Assembly: GCA_033557685.1 (NCBI GenBank)
Contig: JAWQRN010000570.1
Span: forward strand, 1-28,313
Direction: 5' to 3'
Source: Sperchopsis tessellata
Lineage: Eukaryota; Arthropoda; Insecta; Coleoptera; Hydrophilidae
DNA length: 28,313 bases
A program made the translations under genes and the position numbers. This document shows, in pieces, positions 10,687 through 20,110 of the stretch. The notes under the pieces were generated by a model. It did no database searches. It saw only the letters and a list, made by a program, of their open reading frames with translations, and was not told the origin of the DNA. The first letter of the stretch is position 1; every line of letters starts with the position of its first letter.

Positions 10687-11740
10687 TTGAAAATTCCATC
10701 AAGAAAGTTACACTATGATGCTGCATTTCAACGAAAAGTTATTGTGCACGCAGGTGACCACGGAAACGGAGCCACTGGACGTAAATCTGATATTATTAAA
10801 ACAAATATTCAGCGCTGGAAGATTGATCGTAATTCTATATTTTCTTGCAAAACAACGACCAAGACGTAAGAGAAACTAAGAAAGGAAAATCCACACGTAG
10901 AAGAAGCTGTGTTACATTTTATTATTAAAGGTCATATAAAAGGATTGCCTATATCACGTCAAGCAATTCAACTTAAAGCAAGATAAATCTCAAAGACTCT
11001 TGGTATAAACGAACAATAAGAGAAGATGGTGTGACCAATTCATGCGTCTTGTAGGTCTGTGTTAAGGCATCAAAAATCTATTTGCCTAAAAACTTACTGC
11101 TGATTTTCAATGGAAGTTGCTTAATTGTCAGCGGCACGTGATTTAATTGAAAAAAAAAACATTAACTATGAATTTAACCAAATTGCCAATGCTGACGAAA
11201 CTCCGGAATTTTTTTGATATGCTTCGAAATTATACTGTGGATGCTAGAGGGACAAAATATCATGAGCGTATGTTAAGGAAAGCAGCGTATATCTGTGATG
11301 CTGTTGTTCCCATACCAAATAATGAGGTTATTGCAAACAAATATTAGCATTCGTGCACAAAAAAAAAATAGCTCGATGACGACTGCGCTAATGGTAGGAT
11401 GGACTTGACTCCTAGGAGCTCTACATTAACCACCAAATAGTTTCTTGATGGTTTTGATATTTAACAAACCGTTTAAGGATTATTTAAGGAAGGAATATGA
11501 GTCTTGGTTGTGGAATGAAATCCATTCTTGTAAAATAAAAAAGCTGCGGCATCAAAACTTGCCGAATGGGTTTCAGCTGCTTTGGAGAAAAACCTGGAAA
11601 TAATAGTGGAACACTATTTTAAGAAATGCTGCATCACTAACACCCTTGATGGCACAAAAGAGGAAATTTGATTAGAAAACGTAACATGAACGACTCGGAC
11701 ATTGAATCTGTAGAAGCCTCTGATGGTGATACTACAAAGA
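10687..11740 (+). pseudogene. Pogo/Tigger-like transposase relic
   Basis: The N-terminal block (10687-10869) contains YDAAFQRKVIVHAGDHGNGA, a Brinker/CENP-B-like helix-turn-helix start. It is followed by a second DNA-binding region with EEAVLHFI and LPISRQAIQLKA (~10900-10985). The catalytic domain begins with the first aspartate in ANADETPEFF (~11185-11215) and includes LRNYTVDARGTK. The second catalytic region is deleted, and the text resumes at FNKPFKDYLRKEYESWLWNE (~11460-11520, interrupted by frameshifts). The C-terminal part has AAASKLAEWVSAALE and VEHYFKKCCITNTLDGT (~11545-11660), typical of POGK-like transposases. Several stops and frameshifts make it non-functional. Confidence 0.85.
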
Positions 11741-11851
11741 GTACATATGTAGTCTGTTTTTATGCTTTTGTCAATTTTATGTCATTTTTTTTTCTTTAAA
11801 TAATAAAGCAGCTAATAATTTTCTTCTTATATTATTGGTATTTAGAAATAA

Positions 11852-11882
11852 GGATGCGTCTTATAATTTATAAATTACGGTA
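11852..11882 (-). repeat. Right TIR of the pogo-like element
   Basis: Reads GATGCGTCTTATAAT then a diverged AT centre, ending ACGGTA. It is the reverse complement of the left TIR. Confidence 0.88.
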
Positions 11883-13380
11883 AGTTATTGTTGATCGTTA
11901 TGGTTATTTTGTGCAAGAAAAACTGCATAGGCTAAATAGATTTGTTCCTTACTAGCTTTTGAAAATATGGCATTTGTAATGATTGTAGAGGAATAAATAG
12001 TTTACAACTTTATAAGCTCCACTTTATAACAACACTTTTTACAATAATGAATGATGTCTGTTTGACAGGAAACAATACTACCAATTTTTTGTCGTCTCCT
12101 AACCTTAATGCAACTTGATAAATGGTGGTCTACGGATATTCGTGGCTAGTCTCATATTTACGAATGTTTACGTTATTATACATCTCATTGGAACAATGTC
12201 TTATTAAACTCTCGTTAAATTAGAACGAAACTGGGTATTGAGTACTATCATTAAATAAAAATCAAAACAAATTACAGCTTCTGGTCAGTGGTACCACGGC
12301 CACCTGCTTATTGATTTTTTGTGAGTCCGAGCTATATAATTTACACATACTCGCAAGGGGACTGTAAGTACTCTTCTTGTTCACTTCATTGTTTGCAATT
12401 TGCCACTCAAATTATTGGTCACCGAGCATAACTGTGCTTCGGCTCCACGCAACCACCTTGTTTTAAGTATTGCTCTTAACCAAAATGCACGACAACATGC
12501 ATATACAAAAAAGAAAATACAGTTCGGCTTCTTTTGCTGAGCGACAAAAGAAATAATCATTTTCTGCATACAAAACCGTCATAATTATAGATCCAGTAAA
12601 ATGCTTTGTGGTTTCAAACAAGGCTTCGTAACAGTTGCCTATCGAATTATGGCACTAAAAGTTTTATATCTTTTGCTAATCGTATTAATCTAAGCATATA
12701 GGAAAAATGACTATACTGTCTTTATAATGGCACCATTATAATTTGATTAATTGATATTACCTACTATATAAGATACACGTAATTTTTTTTCGGGTGGTGT
12801 ATTCATAGCAAACCGCAACTGCGATAGCATCAGATCTGCGCTAAACTCTGGTGCATAAACTTTTATTTATATACTATTCGCTGCTATCAACTATTTTATG
12901 TAATGACTAAGTTTTGAGAATAGCCATCGAAAAAAATTTCGTACACACGTATATATTTAACCATTTCATATCTTCTATGGTTTCGAATAAATATTCTTAG
13001 CAAGTTGTATTAGAACTAAATCCTATTAACAAGAATTATAAATTTCAATAAAGAATATACAGCGTGATATTATAAAGCAACTTTGTTTATATCCAAAATA
13101 TTCTAAGCATCTTCTACAATAATTTATCAATGTCATTTTGTAAATTTCAATACTCCTTTGCTTTGCTCGGAGAGCCTGAATATACGAAACCCTTAATGTC
13201 GAAGTCTCACTAGCGTACGTGAGTATAGGAAAACTATACTGACTTCCAACACAAAGGCATACGCAACTTAATACAGATGGACAGTTGTACTAAATGCAAG
13301 TTTTGTTATTCGCGCTACCTTCGAAGAAATTTCTTCATTATTCATTAGAAGCAAATTTAAATCCATAAGAAAATTAGGAG
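11883..13380. other. AT-rich intergenic DNA, nothing recognised
   Basis: A 62-codon minus-strand frame at 12381-12569 lies in a slightly less AT-rich patch, but its translation has no recognisable motif. No RNA gene, TIR or long repeat found. Confidence 0.5.
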
Positions 13381-13764
13381 AGGTCTGGCGAACTGGATAA
13401 CAAAGATATTGATAAATGTTTTTCAATTCCCTATCTTAGACCTTGCGAATAATAGAGATAGGGTAACCAATTAGTCGAGCAACCTGCAAAATACTACCAA
13501 GGTCTAGATGGAAAGAACCGAGAGACAAAGGGATAGAGAACAGGCGATGAAAAAGAGAATTGAAGAGAGCAAGTGTATGGTTCCTAGAGTGGTTATAATG
13601 AAAAGATATGGAATGGTCTGTATAGGTCTTTTTTTAAATTTTAAACTGAAAATCATTACTGTAGTCTTTAAATTCAGTTAAATCTTCAGTATAAGTAGCA
13701 TACTATAAAGTCTGTAAAGTTCTGGTTAAGATTCGCTGACAATATTTTTGAATCGTATCTGGCG

Positions 13765-14314
13765 ATGTTAGTACTATGGAGCGTGTACCGTTTCCTACAA
13801 TATTGCAAAAACCTTAGAGCAACTTATGAGGACGCTAAGATCATATTTCGTCCTGATAGGACTTTACACAACAGGCCGGTGATGAACAAAAATCGGGTTG
13901 ACCCCAAAACAAATAGTAGGGTCTATCTCCTGCTCCGTGAATATGGTTCGGAGTATATTGGTCAGACTAGGTGTTCCATTAACATACGGTATAAGGAACA
14001 ACTTCACAGTGTCAAATACGCCACCGATGACTCTAGCTTCTTCAGTCGTGTTTTGTCTTGCAGTCATAAATATCCCAAGGGTAAGAAAGTGGATCTTGCC
14101 GAATGCCTTGAAATATATTATCAGTCGATCCGATCATATTCTTAACCTAAAAAAATCCTACAATTTCACCTTCAATCCCCTATTTAAAATTATCCACAAC
14201 AGGCCAATTCCTCGTCTTGCAGTTGATAGTTCACACCGGTTAATTGTGTTACTACCTTCACTGACTCAAAAGGTAATGTTGCAGTTTTTATTTAATTTTT
14301 TTGCAAGTTGCTAA
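13765..14314 (+). pseudogene. GIY-YIG endonuclease of a Penelope-like element, frameshifted
   Basis: The first 126 codons (13765-14145) contain AKIIFRPDRTLHNRP and RVDPKTNSRVYLL, then GSEYIGQTRCSIN, R and KEQLHSVKY. This corresponds to the family's GVYRIPC-x-YIGQTGRSI-x-RLKEH pattern, so the YIG half is clear, while the GIY half reads RVY. DLAECLEI follows. The protein then continues in the neighbouring frame (~14110-14314) with ISRSDHILNLKKSYNF, FNPLFKIIHNR and a stop. The domain nicks target DNA to prime reverse transcription in Penelope-like elements. The frame break and diverged residues make this copy inactive. Confidence 0.75.
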
Positions 14315-14334
14315 TTACTGTATTGTGTTTTAGC

Positions 14335-14366
14335 ATGAGAATGACCTAGTGTGGTAGAAACCGGTC
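14335..14366 (+). ncRNA. Decayed hammerhead-like motif after the Penelope ORF
   Basis: ATGAGAATGACC, a short loop, then GGTAGAAACCGGTC. GACC/GGT can form a stem II remnant. GAAAC is followed by a tiny self-pairing stem III (AC-CG-GT) and a GTC triplet. The CUGANGA core carries two substitutions, so self-cleavage is unlikely. Position just 3' of a Penelope GIY-YIG frame is where such motifs are known. Confidence 0.4.
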
Positions 14367-14399
14367 GCAATATTATGTATATATTAAAAACTTTCTGGA

Positions 14400-15060
14400 A
14401 CGATATTTATTTTTTTAATTATGAAGATTATCCCCAAAACATCGAATATTCTATTTTCTGTTTGCGGATTGCTGGCATACACCTAGGATTTCAGATAATC
14501 CCACAAGAAGAAGTCGCACAGTCACAAGTTCTTGCTGGCCAATTGATGTTGGCATTCCATGAAATTACGCGACCAGGAAATTGTTGGTGCAGTAAATCAA
14601 CTATTTCTCGAGTTGTCTGCCAGCTGGCGCCTTCTTTCTCGAACCACATTTGTTGAAGGTCCATATCGTCCATACGGTAACCATTACCATTAACAGTTAC
14701 CGCATTTCTAGCCTCTTTTTCAAAGAAGTAAGAACCTATCACGCCGCTTTCCCAAAATCCATAGCGTCCAATGACTCGTTCGGAGTGCATTTGCTTCTCA
14801 TGAATCAAGCAAGGATTTTCCGAGCCCCAAATGCGACAATTTTATTTGTTTACGAAACCGTCGAGTTGACAATCCGCCTCGTCGCTGAAGATGATCTTTC
14901 GATCAAATTGAAAATCCATTTCACCGAATTTGTAATGCGTTCTTACAACAATAATGCGCTATTCTTTCGTGTAGCGGTCCATATTTTCTAATCGGAAGAA
15001 TCATAGATTTTAACTGTCAAAGTATCAGAGTTACTAACCGCAAAACAAAAAAAAATGGCG
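14400..15060 (-). pseudogene. DUF4817-type Tc1/mariner-like transposase, internally deleted
   Basis: A minus-strand relic whose 5' end is at high coordinates. The N-terminus MDRYTKE*RIIVVRTHYKFGE (~14920-14985) is joined directly to the catalytic domain, so most of the DNA-binding region is gone. The first catalytic aspartate is kept in IIFSDEADCQLDGFVNK (~14850-14905). IHEKQMHSERV and GVIGSYFFEKEARNAVTVNG follow. The family's MWFQQDGAT block reads MWFEKEGAS, so the second aspartate is now glutamate. FPGRVIS and NWPARTCDCAT (~14505-14570) carry the third site region. A piece before the DDMDLQ segment is also missing. It belongs to an insect-wide DDE family. Confidence 0.8.
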
Positions 15061-15061
15061 C

Positions 15062-16255
15062 GAAATTTAAACCGGCGTTTTTGGTCACCTGTTAGTTCTA
15101 TATATCTTCTAACATTTTCTTATAATCGGTTTTGTATGACTCTTGAAAGATCCGCATACTCTAGAATGCTCTATATTCCGCTTTTTTGTCTCAATTTTTC
15201 TTAATGCTGCATGTATAAATATAAGTATATTTAGTACAGTAACTAATATAACATATAAATTAACAATTTACTACTTATCTACATTCGATGTACAGAAGCG
15301 ACCAAAATCTTACACGATGCCATAATCATAAAGAGGGTACACGGTTGGTCTATTGTTCTCTAAACTAAGGTAAGTGTATCCACACAACACATAACTTAAA
15401 CAATAATTACAATAAATGTTGATACTAACTTAGCATAACTTGCAACATTTTTGAACATACTTCTTAATACGTATTTGTGTTAAATGTTACTGTACAATTC
15501 AATCTAAATTTTAAACAAAGGTTAATAAATAGTTCACGAGAAGTGAGAAATCAGTTGATTCTACAGTTTGATACTACGTTATTGAAGAGCGTTTTATTAT
15601 CACCACATAAAACAATTTTTCATGATCCTATGATGTTCATTAATCAACCTTTAGTCACTTAGAGAAAGCCGTGCTTCTAATTAATGGTTCATGCTTGTAA
15701 AAGTAAAATATAAGATTGAGTTATTGCTGTTTTATTGACACTTAACATTCTAAACAAGAATTTTGATATGTCACGACTGTATCAATATGTTTGTGGATAA
15801 AGGTAATAATACTTCACTGGTATTACACAAGTATGCACACGGTATATGTCTTGCATAACAAAATGTTAGGTGTATATCAGTGTTTACAAATGTTCTTAAA
15901 ATTACTGTGTAAATTTTTACGTTGGTCTTCTAATTTAGGCCGTATACACACTTATATGATAAAATGGGTAGGGCAACACGTGAGGTAAAACCGGTGCAAC
16001 AGAATTCTTTGTTGTTTTAGACCATGACAGTTGATAGGTTTACGGACATGAAAATTACGCGTTGATAAGTTCTAGGTAATAACCTAGATATTTTATAGTT
16101 TTATTCAATTGAAAAAACGTTATCTAGACATAACTAACCAAGATATCCATATGGATATCTTTATAATGATTGAAATTATACCTTTTATACATATCTTATT
16201 TGTCAATTATTGCGCACTAATAAAATTTTTAAGCTATAAATATGCTGGGATTTGC
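15062..16255. other. AT-rich intergenic DNA, nothing recognised
   Basis: Frames of 60-65 codons at 15143-15325, 15477-15662 and 15791-15988 have no recognisable motif and look like chance openings. A short perfect palindrome is at 16140-16161. Confidence 0.5.
16140..16161. repeat. Perfect 22-bp palindrome
   Basis: AAGATATCCAT is followed directly by its reverse complement ATGGATATCTT. It could be a dimeric protein binding site or chance in AT-rich DNA. Confidence 0.8.
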
Positions 16256-16259
16256 TAGA

Positions 16260-16509
16260 ATGTCACGAACTCTGAGATTTAAACCCTATTTTCACTTTTA
16301 ATTTTGCTTATTTTAAAAGGACACCGTGGCACAGGATGGTCTTTTATTTTGGAATAATCGCCTTCTCCCCCAGGACCGCAAACTATAAATACGCGAGAGT
16401 GACGAGATTTTCACTATACTTTCAACGATTCCGTCAACTGGAGTTGTACTATAAGTTTCAGTATTATCTTTCAGTATCTCTTACGCATATATTTTATTGC
16501 GTGAAAACA
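16260..16509 (+). promoter_or_regulatory. Possible solo LTR / pol II core promoter
   Basis: TATAAATA at 16384-16391 lies 29 bases before the A of TTTCACTA (16413), a textbook TATA-to-initiator spacing for insects. The block is noticeably GC-richer than its surroundings (CGCCTTCTCCCCCAGGACCG just upstream). It starts TGTCACG (16260) and could end GAAAACA (16509), as LTRs start TG and end CA, but no target duplication is visible. No second copy or internal retroelement gene is in the window. A host promoter is the alternative. Confidence 0.35.
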
Positions 16510-16513
16510 TAAA

Positions 16514-16531
16514 GAGCTTTCTTCAAAGCTC
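16514..16531. repeat. Short perfect hairpin
   Basis: GAGCTTT, loop CTTC, AAAGCTC. It lies just after the LTR-like segment. Its function is unknown. Confidence 0.7.
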
Positions 16532-17250
16532 GATTATCTGTCTACATCTATTTACTAGCTTCACCAGCGACTTCCTCAGTGAAGTCGATGCTAAATTAGC
16601 TTCATATCCAGAAGGCACTTAAAATTTGGCATATTTTCGGGACAATATACTAGTGCTTCCAAAGCTACAGCCAGCAGAAAATAGTATGCAAAAATAATTT
16701 AAAACTTGGCGAACACAAATCAATAACTAGGAAACTCAGAATATCTAATTTTTCCAATGTTATTATTAGGAATTTAACAACGTATCCATATTCTAAGCAA
16801 CATCATCTGGAAACCTAACTTTAACGCGACTGCAATCAAAACAAGGCTTAGCAGCGACGTTATATTTGCTGAACCAAGCCAAAAAACTGTCCCGACAACC
16901 ATATAAAGATGAACACTACCCGGTCAGGACATAACACTAGTTATATTTGAAGTTAAACTGCAAAAACTCAAGATGTACAATTCTCCATAGATGCACGAGA
17001 TTGAAAACGATGGAAGCAACTTTCAGGGCTAACGCAATTAACCTGTGTTAAGATACTGTAACTCCCGATACTACAACCTGCCAGAAAGGTATCATAAACG
17101 CACCCTAATAACACTTTCTAACATTATAATTACCATGGTCTTATATGCGTATGATCTTCAACTTATTTGTATTCTTAACTTTTACGAATGTACCACATAA
17201 CTCTCCAATCTATCTTATTTGTAGAATTGTCTACGTGAACTTTCTTAGTG
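16532..17250. other. Intergenic DNA, nothing recognised
   Basis: Somewhat less AT-rich than average, without an open frame or clear repeat. On the minus strand, 16555-16579 reads like a very degenerate CTGAGGA motif (see rejected items). Confidence 0.45.
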
Positions 17251-17253
17251 TTT

Positions 17254-17304
<51 letters not shown>

Positions 17305-17313
17305 ATATATATG
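17254..17313. repeat. (TA)n microsatellite
   Basis: Pure TA dinucleotides from about 17259 to 17302, with short imperfect flanks. The apparent 67-codon frame across it is only the repeat translated as alternating I/Y. Confidence 0.95.
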
Positions 17314-19800
17314 GATTTTGTAAATTTAGTTTATTATTGAGTAGATAGTTTTGATATGTTTTTTTTTGTGTTTGAAACTCTTAAGTTATGCTATAAAACT
17401 TACATATGGTATTCTAATAAATAAGTTACAAACGATTCAAACTTCAAATCTTGGTCATTTGCGATTGCATGTCTAAACAATTTGACTTTCTAATCTATCG
17501 GTACGAGTATTGATACTACAAATAATTTATACGTGTATAATGATGACGAATATAGTTATGTACACAGCATATTAAGTAGCAATAATGTTATTATTTTTAA
17601 ATAAAACGTTCTATAAATATCCAATTATAGATCGAATCACTATTGTTGTATAATTATATAACACAGCCCTACACGTACCACACATATGTACATATCCGTA
17701 AAGCAATCTATATTAGGTTATGTTTCTATGCCAGACCTTTAGATTCTCTTTTCGCATGTAACGGTGAATTAAACCTAATAAATACAGAATCGCCCGTTAA
17801 AATTTGAGGAGTTTTCATTAGAATTATTATACAAGTTCGGTGATCCTTAGCCATATTGTAATTAACTCCAAATTTCCGTAAGCCACTAGTTAAAAGATTA
17901 TCTATACTTTACAAGCACCCTGCTCTTTTTCTATCTATAATCGATGGCGCTTAAAAATTGCCAGCAGATATAAAACTAGCGGAGCTAAAATGAAATTTCT
18001 TTTCAATATTAAGCGAGCATATATCGAATAAAGAATTGGAGCAATAACACACACACAGGAATTTAAAGTCTACAAATCGAGTAAGATACCTCACAAACTC
18101 TTTTTTTTTTTGTTGAAGATAATATAATTATCTGGTAAAGTAGACATCAACATGAACCTGGAAGTTCTTAGCAATACGGATCACTAATTAAACAAAACAT
18201 ATTGATTAATTTTGAGATTAGTATTTAACTTTTCAAAGAAACTGTCCTTTCAACTAATAAAACTATCACCTGTAGAAATAGCTGTTTGCAACTCATAATC
18301 ACCCGGTAGAGGTACAAACGTAGAAATCTCCAAATAAAAAAAAATATAAATATAAAAATAATAAATATTCATTATATTAATAGATTAATCGATATATACT
18401 AGTAAATATAACATTTCAAAGGCGATTTCCACAAATCGGCTTGTACTTTTAAACTACGATGAACTTATTCTGCACATACCGACATAATTCCACCTGAGTA
18501 GAAGGCACTATAATATCACATTTATAACATATACATTTTATAAACTTTCTTTGTTTGTAACAAAATCACACTCATACTGAGCGTTCGGCGGCAATCTGGT
18601 TATAGCCCCGTACGAGTAATGATTCTAGACGATTTCGATTGGACGATTGATTGTGCGATCAGTAATCTTCGTGGATAAATACAAATACAACATTTTGTCA
18701 AAACTATTTTCTAAAATGGAATCTATTATTCTACGTAAGAGTACCTCAGCAGCTACAAGAAAAATGTTGCTGTGGTTTTTTGTTTACACGGAAATCTTTA
18801 GAAATTTCCTAATATTTATTATGGTCTATAGCTTCTTTATTTAAATAACTATCCCAAAGCTAAAAAAATATTCTAGAGGTAGTTTTCTTTAGTAGAATTC
18901 AGTAGAAGCTAAAATAAATATTTTATTATTTTTGAAACATGACAAATAAAAAAAAACAATGTTTTTTACTTCTTTAGCTTAATACATTGGATTTGAATAA
19001 AAAAAATCGTTATTTTTATTCTATATAGAGTTTATTATTAAATATCAATTTAAGTGAAAAGTCACCTTCGATAACATTTTGTTATTATTCACGAAAAATA
19101 TGGCATGCAAACCCCAGCCCACCATATGTATGTTTCGCCTCTGGGTAAAGTGGAGATTCTAATATTTGTCAAAATTTGCCATTTCTGTAGTTATTAAAAC
19201 ATTTTATTTAGTTACGTTAAACCGTTTTTGAAATATTGGCAAAAACATGATTTTCATTTGGCCTCTTTGCAGGGTCGTATCATGAAAACCAGCCATTTCC
19301 AAACCACGGGCCCTATATCAATCTTTATGGTTTTTGATTCTAAACATTATATTTAAGTTAGCGCACGTTAGTCAGAGTAAAAGTATATTTTTTGTAATAG
19401 ACGTTCCGAAGATTATTTTCTTTTTTTTGTCAATACATATTGTTTAAATTAATCATTGCTATATGAAATAGAATGTAATTTTTAATTAACGGGTCCCTAT
19501 GCATATCTTATGAATCGTCTGTGTTACTAATGTAAGATTTTTTAAAATAATTGTGTAATCTAATACTTTTTAATTAAACTACATGTTTGCAGGTCGTACT
19601 TGCAAAAATGTTGGTTGTTATTTCATTTTTGTGTGAAGTATTAACTGCGTCATTTCTCCTGGGTTTTCTTAAAATAACTGCCCTTCGATATATGTATTGT
19701 GTAAGGTTATGTGAAAGGAATTGGTTAACAGTTGAAAAGGAAAATGTATGCGGAGGTGTGCGAGTTCTTTTTTCTCTCTATGGTTGGTTATGTTTGTTAG
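17314..19800. other. AT-rich intergenic DNA, nothing recognised
   Basis: About 2.5 kb with homopolymer A/T runs (for example 18097-18110 and 18330-18380) and no recognisable coding block. The 108-codon plus-strand frame at 19587-19913 is hydrophobic, but its 3' part overlaps a better-supported minus-strand Penelope relic, so it is not called as a gene. Confidence 0.5.
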
Positions 19801-19806
19801 TATTAT

Positions 19807-20110
19807 TTATAAGATATTATAAAATAATATGTTTAGGTTATTTATATCTTTCCTACTATTTATTTCTGTATCTTGATATTTGTAAATGTAAATCATTTCA
19901 AATATATCTCTAGCTTTTCGGCTTATTTCTTTATCTAGTATTTCGGTGTTTACGAAGTTAAATTTATATTTTATGGATTGGTGGTGCATTTTAAACGCTG
20001 TGTCTTCAATATTTTTATTTAATGCACTTTTATTATGAGAGTTGATTCTGTTTTTTTAGAAACTGAAAGTTGTTTTTATTTTGGTGTGTTCTTCTTATAA
20101 CGCATGGATT
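19807..20110 (-). pseudogene. Second Penelope-like GIY-YIG relic (C-terminal part)
   Basis: The minus-strand frame 19807-19989 reads YKFNFVNTEILDKE, then ARDIFEMIYIYKYQDTEINS, then RKDINNLN and ends at a stop. This fits the C-terminal half of GIY-YIG endonucleases in insect Penelope-like elements (x-F-x-F-x-NTEILDxE...EMIHI...INxKTDxxNL). Just upstream (to ~20110) another frame gives NRINSHNKSALNKNIED, the usual spacer before it. The YIG catalytic half is not seen, so only the tail remains. Its sequence differs from the 13765-14314 relic, so it is another lineage. Confidence 0.62.

Larger units (their letters stand above)
10462..11882 (+). mobile_element. Pogo/Tigger-like DNA transposon, complete ends
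   Basis: The left end, TACCGTATTTTTTCGATTAT then AAGACGCAT (from 10462), is matched by the right end. On the minus strand the right end reads TACCGTAATTTATAAATTAT then AAGACGCAT (up to 11882). The TA at each edge is the expected target duplication. The 1421-bp interior carries remnants of one plus-strand transposase gene, so both boundaries are well supported even though the element is dead. Confidence 0.9.
13760..14370 (+). mobile_element. Penelope-like retroelement, 3' fragment
   Basis: The fragment consists of the end of the reverse transcriptase linker, a GIY-YIG endonuclease domain in two frames, and a 3' tail with GTAGAAACCGGTCGC. It is truncated at the 5' end: no reverse transcriptase catalytic core is visible upstream. 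The other end abuts a minus-strand transposase relic. Confidence 0.75.

Noticed and set aside
12381..12569. 62-codon minus-strand frame in a less AT-rich patch, considered as an exon
   Set aside because: The translation shows no known domain and I found no convincing splice-site pair or partner exon.
14650..14991. 113-codon plus-strand frame
   Set aside because: Shadow of the minus-strand DUF4817-type transposase, which has recognisable catalytic blocks.
16510..16590. A further hammerhead-like motif on the minus strand (CTGAGGA at 16573-16579)
   Set aside because: The CTGANGA box is there, but no GAAAC follows at a sensible distance (GTAAAT instead), and stem II and the cleavage triplet are unclear.
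17145..17348. 67-codon frame containing a long I-Y repeat
   Set aside because: It is the (TA)n microsatellite translated, not a protein.
19587..19913. 108-codon hydrophobic plus-strand frame that could look like a membrane protein
   Set aside because: Hydrophobicity comes from T-rich sequence (TTT/TTA/ATT codons), and its 3' part is antisense to a better-supported Penelope GIY-YIG tail on the minus strand.
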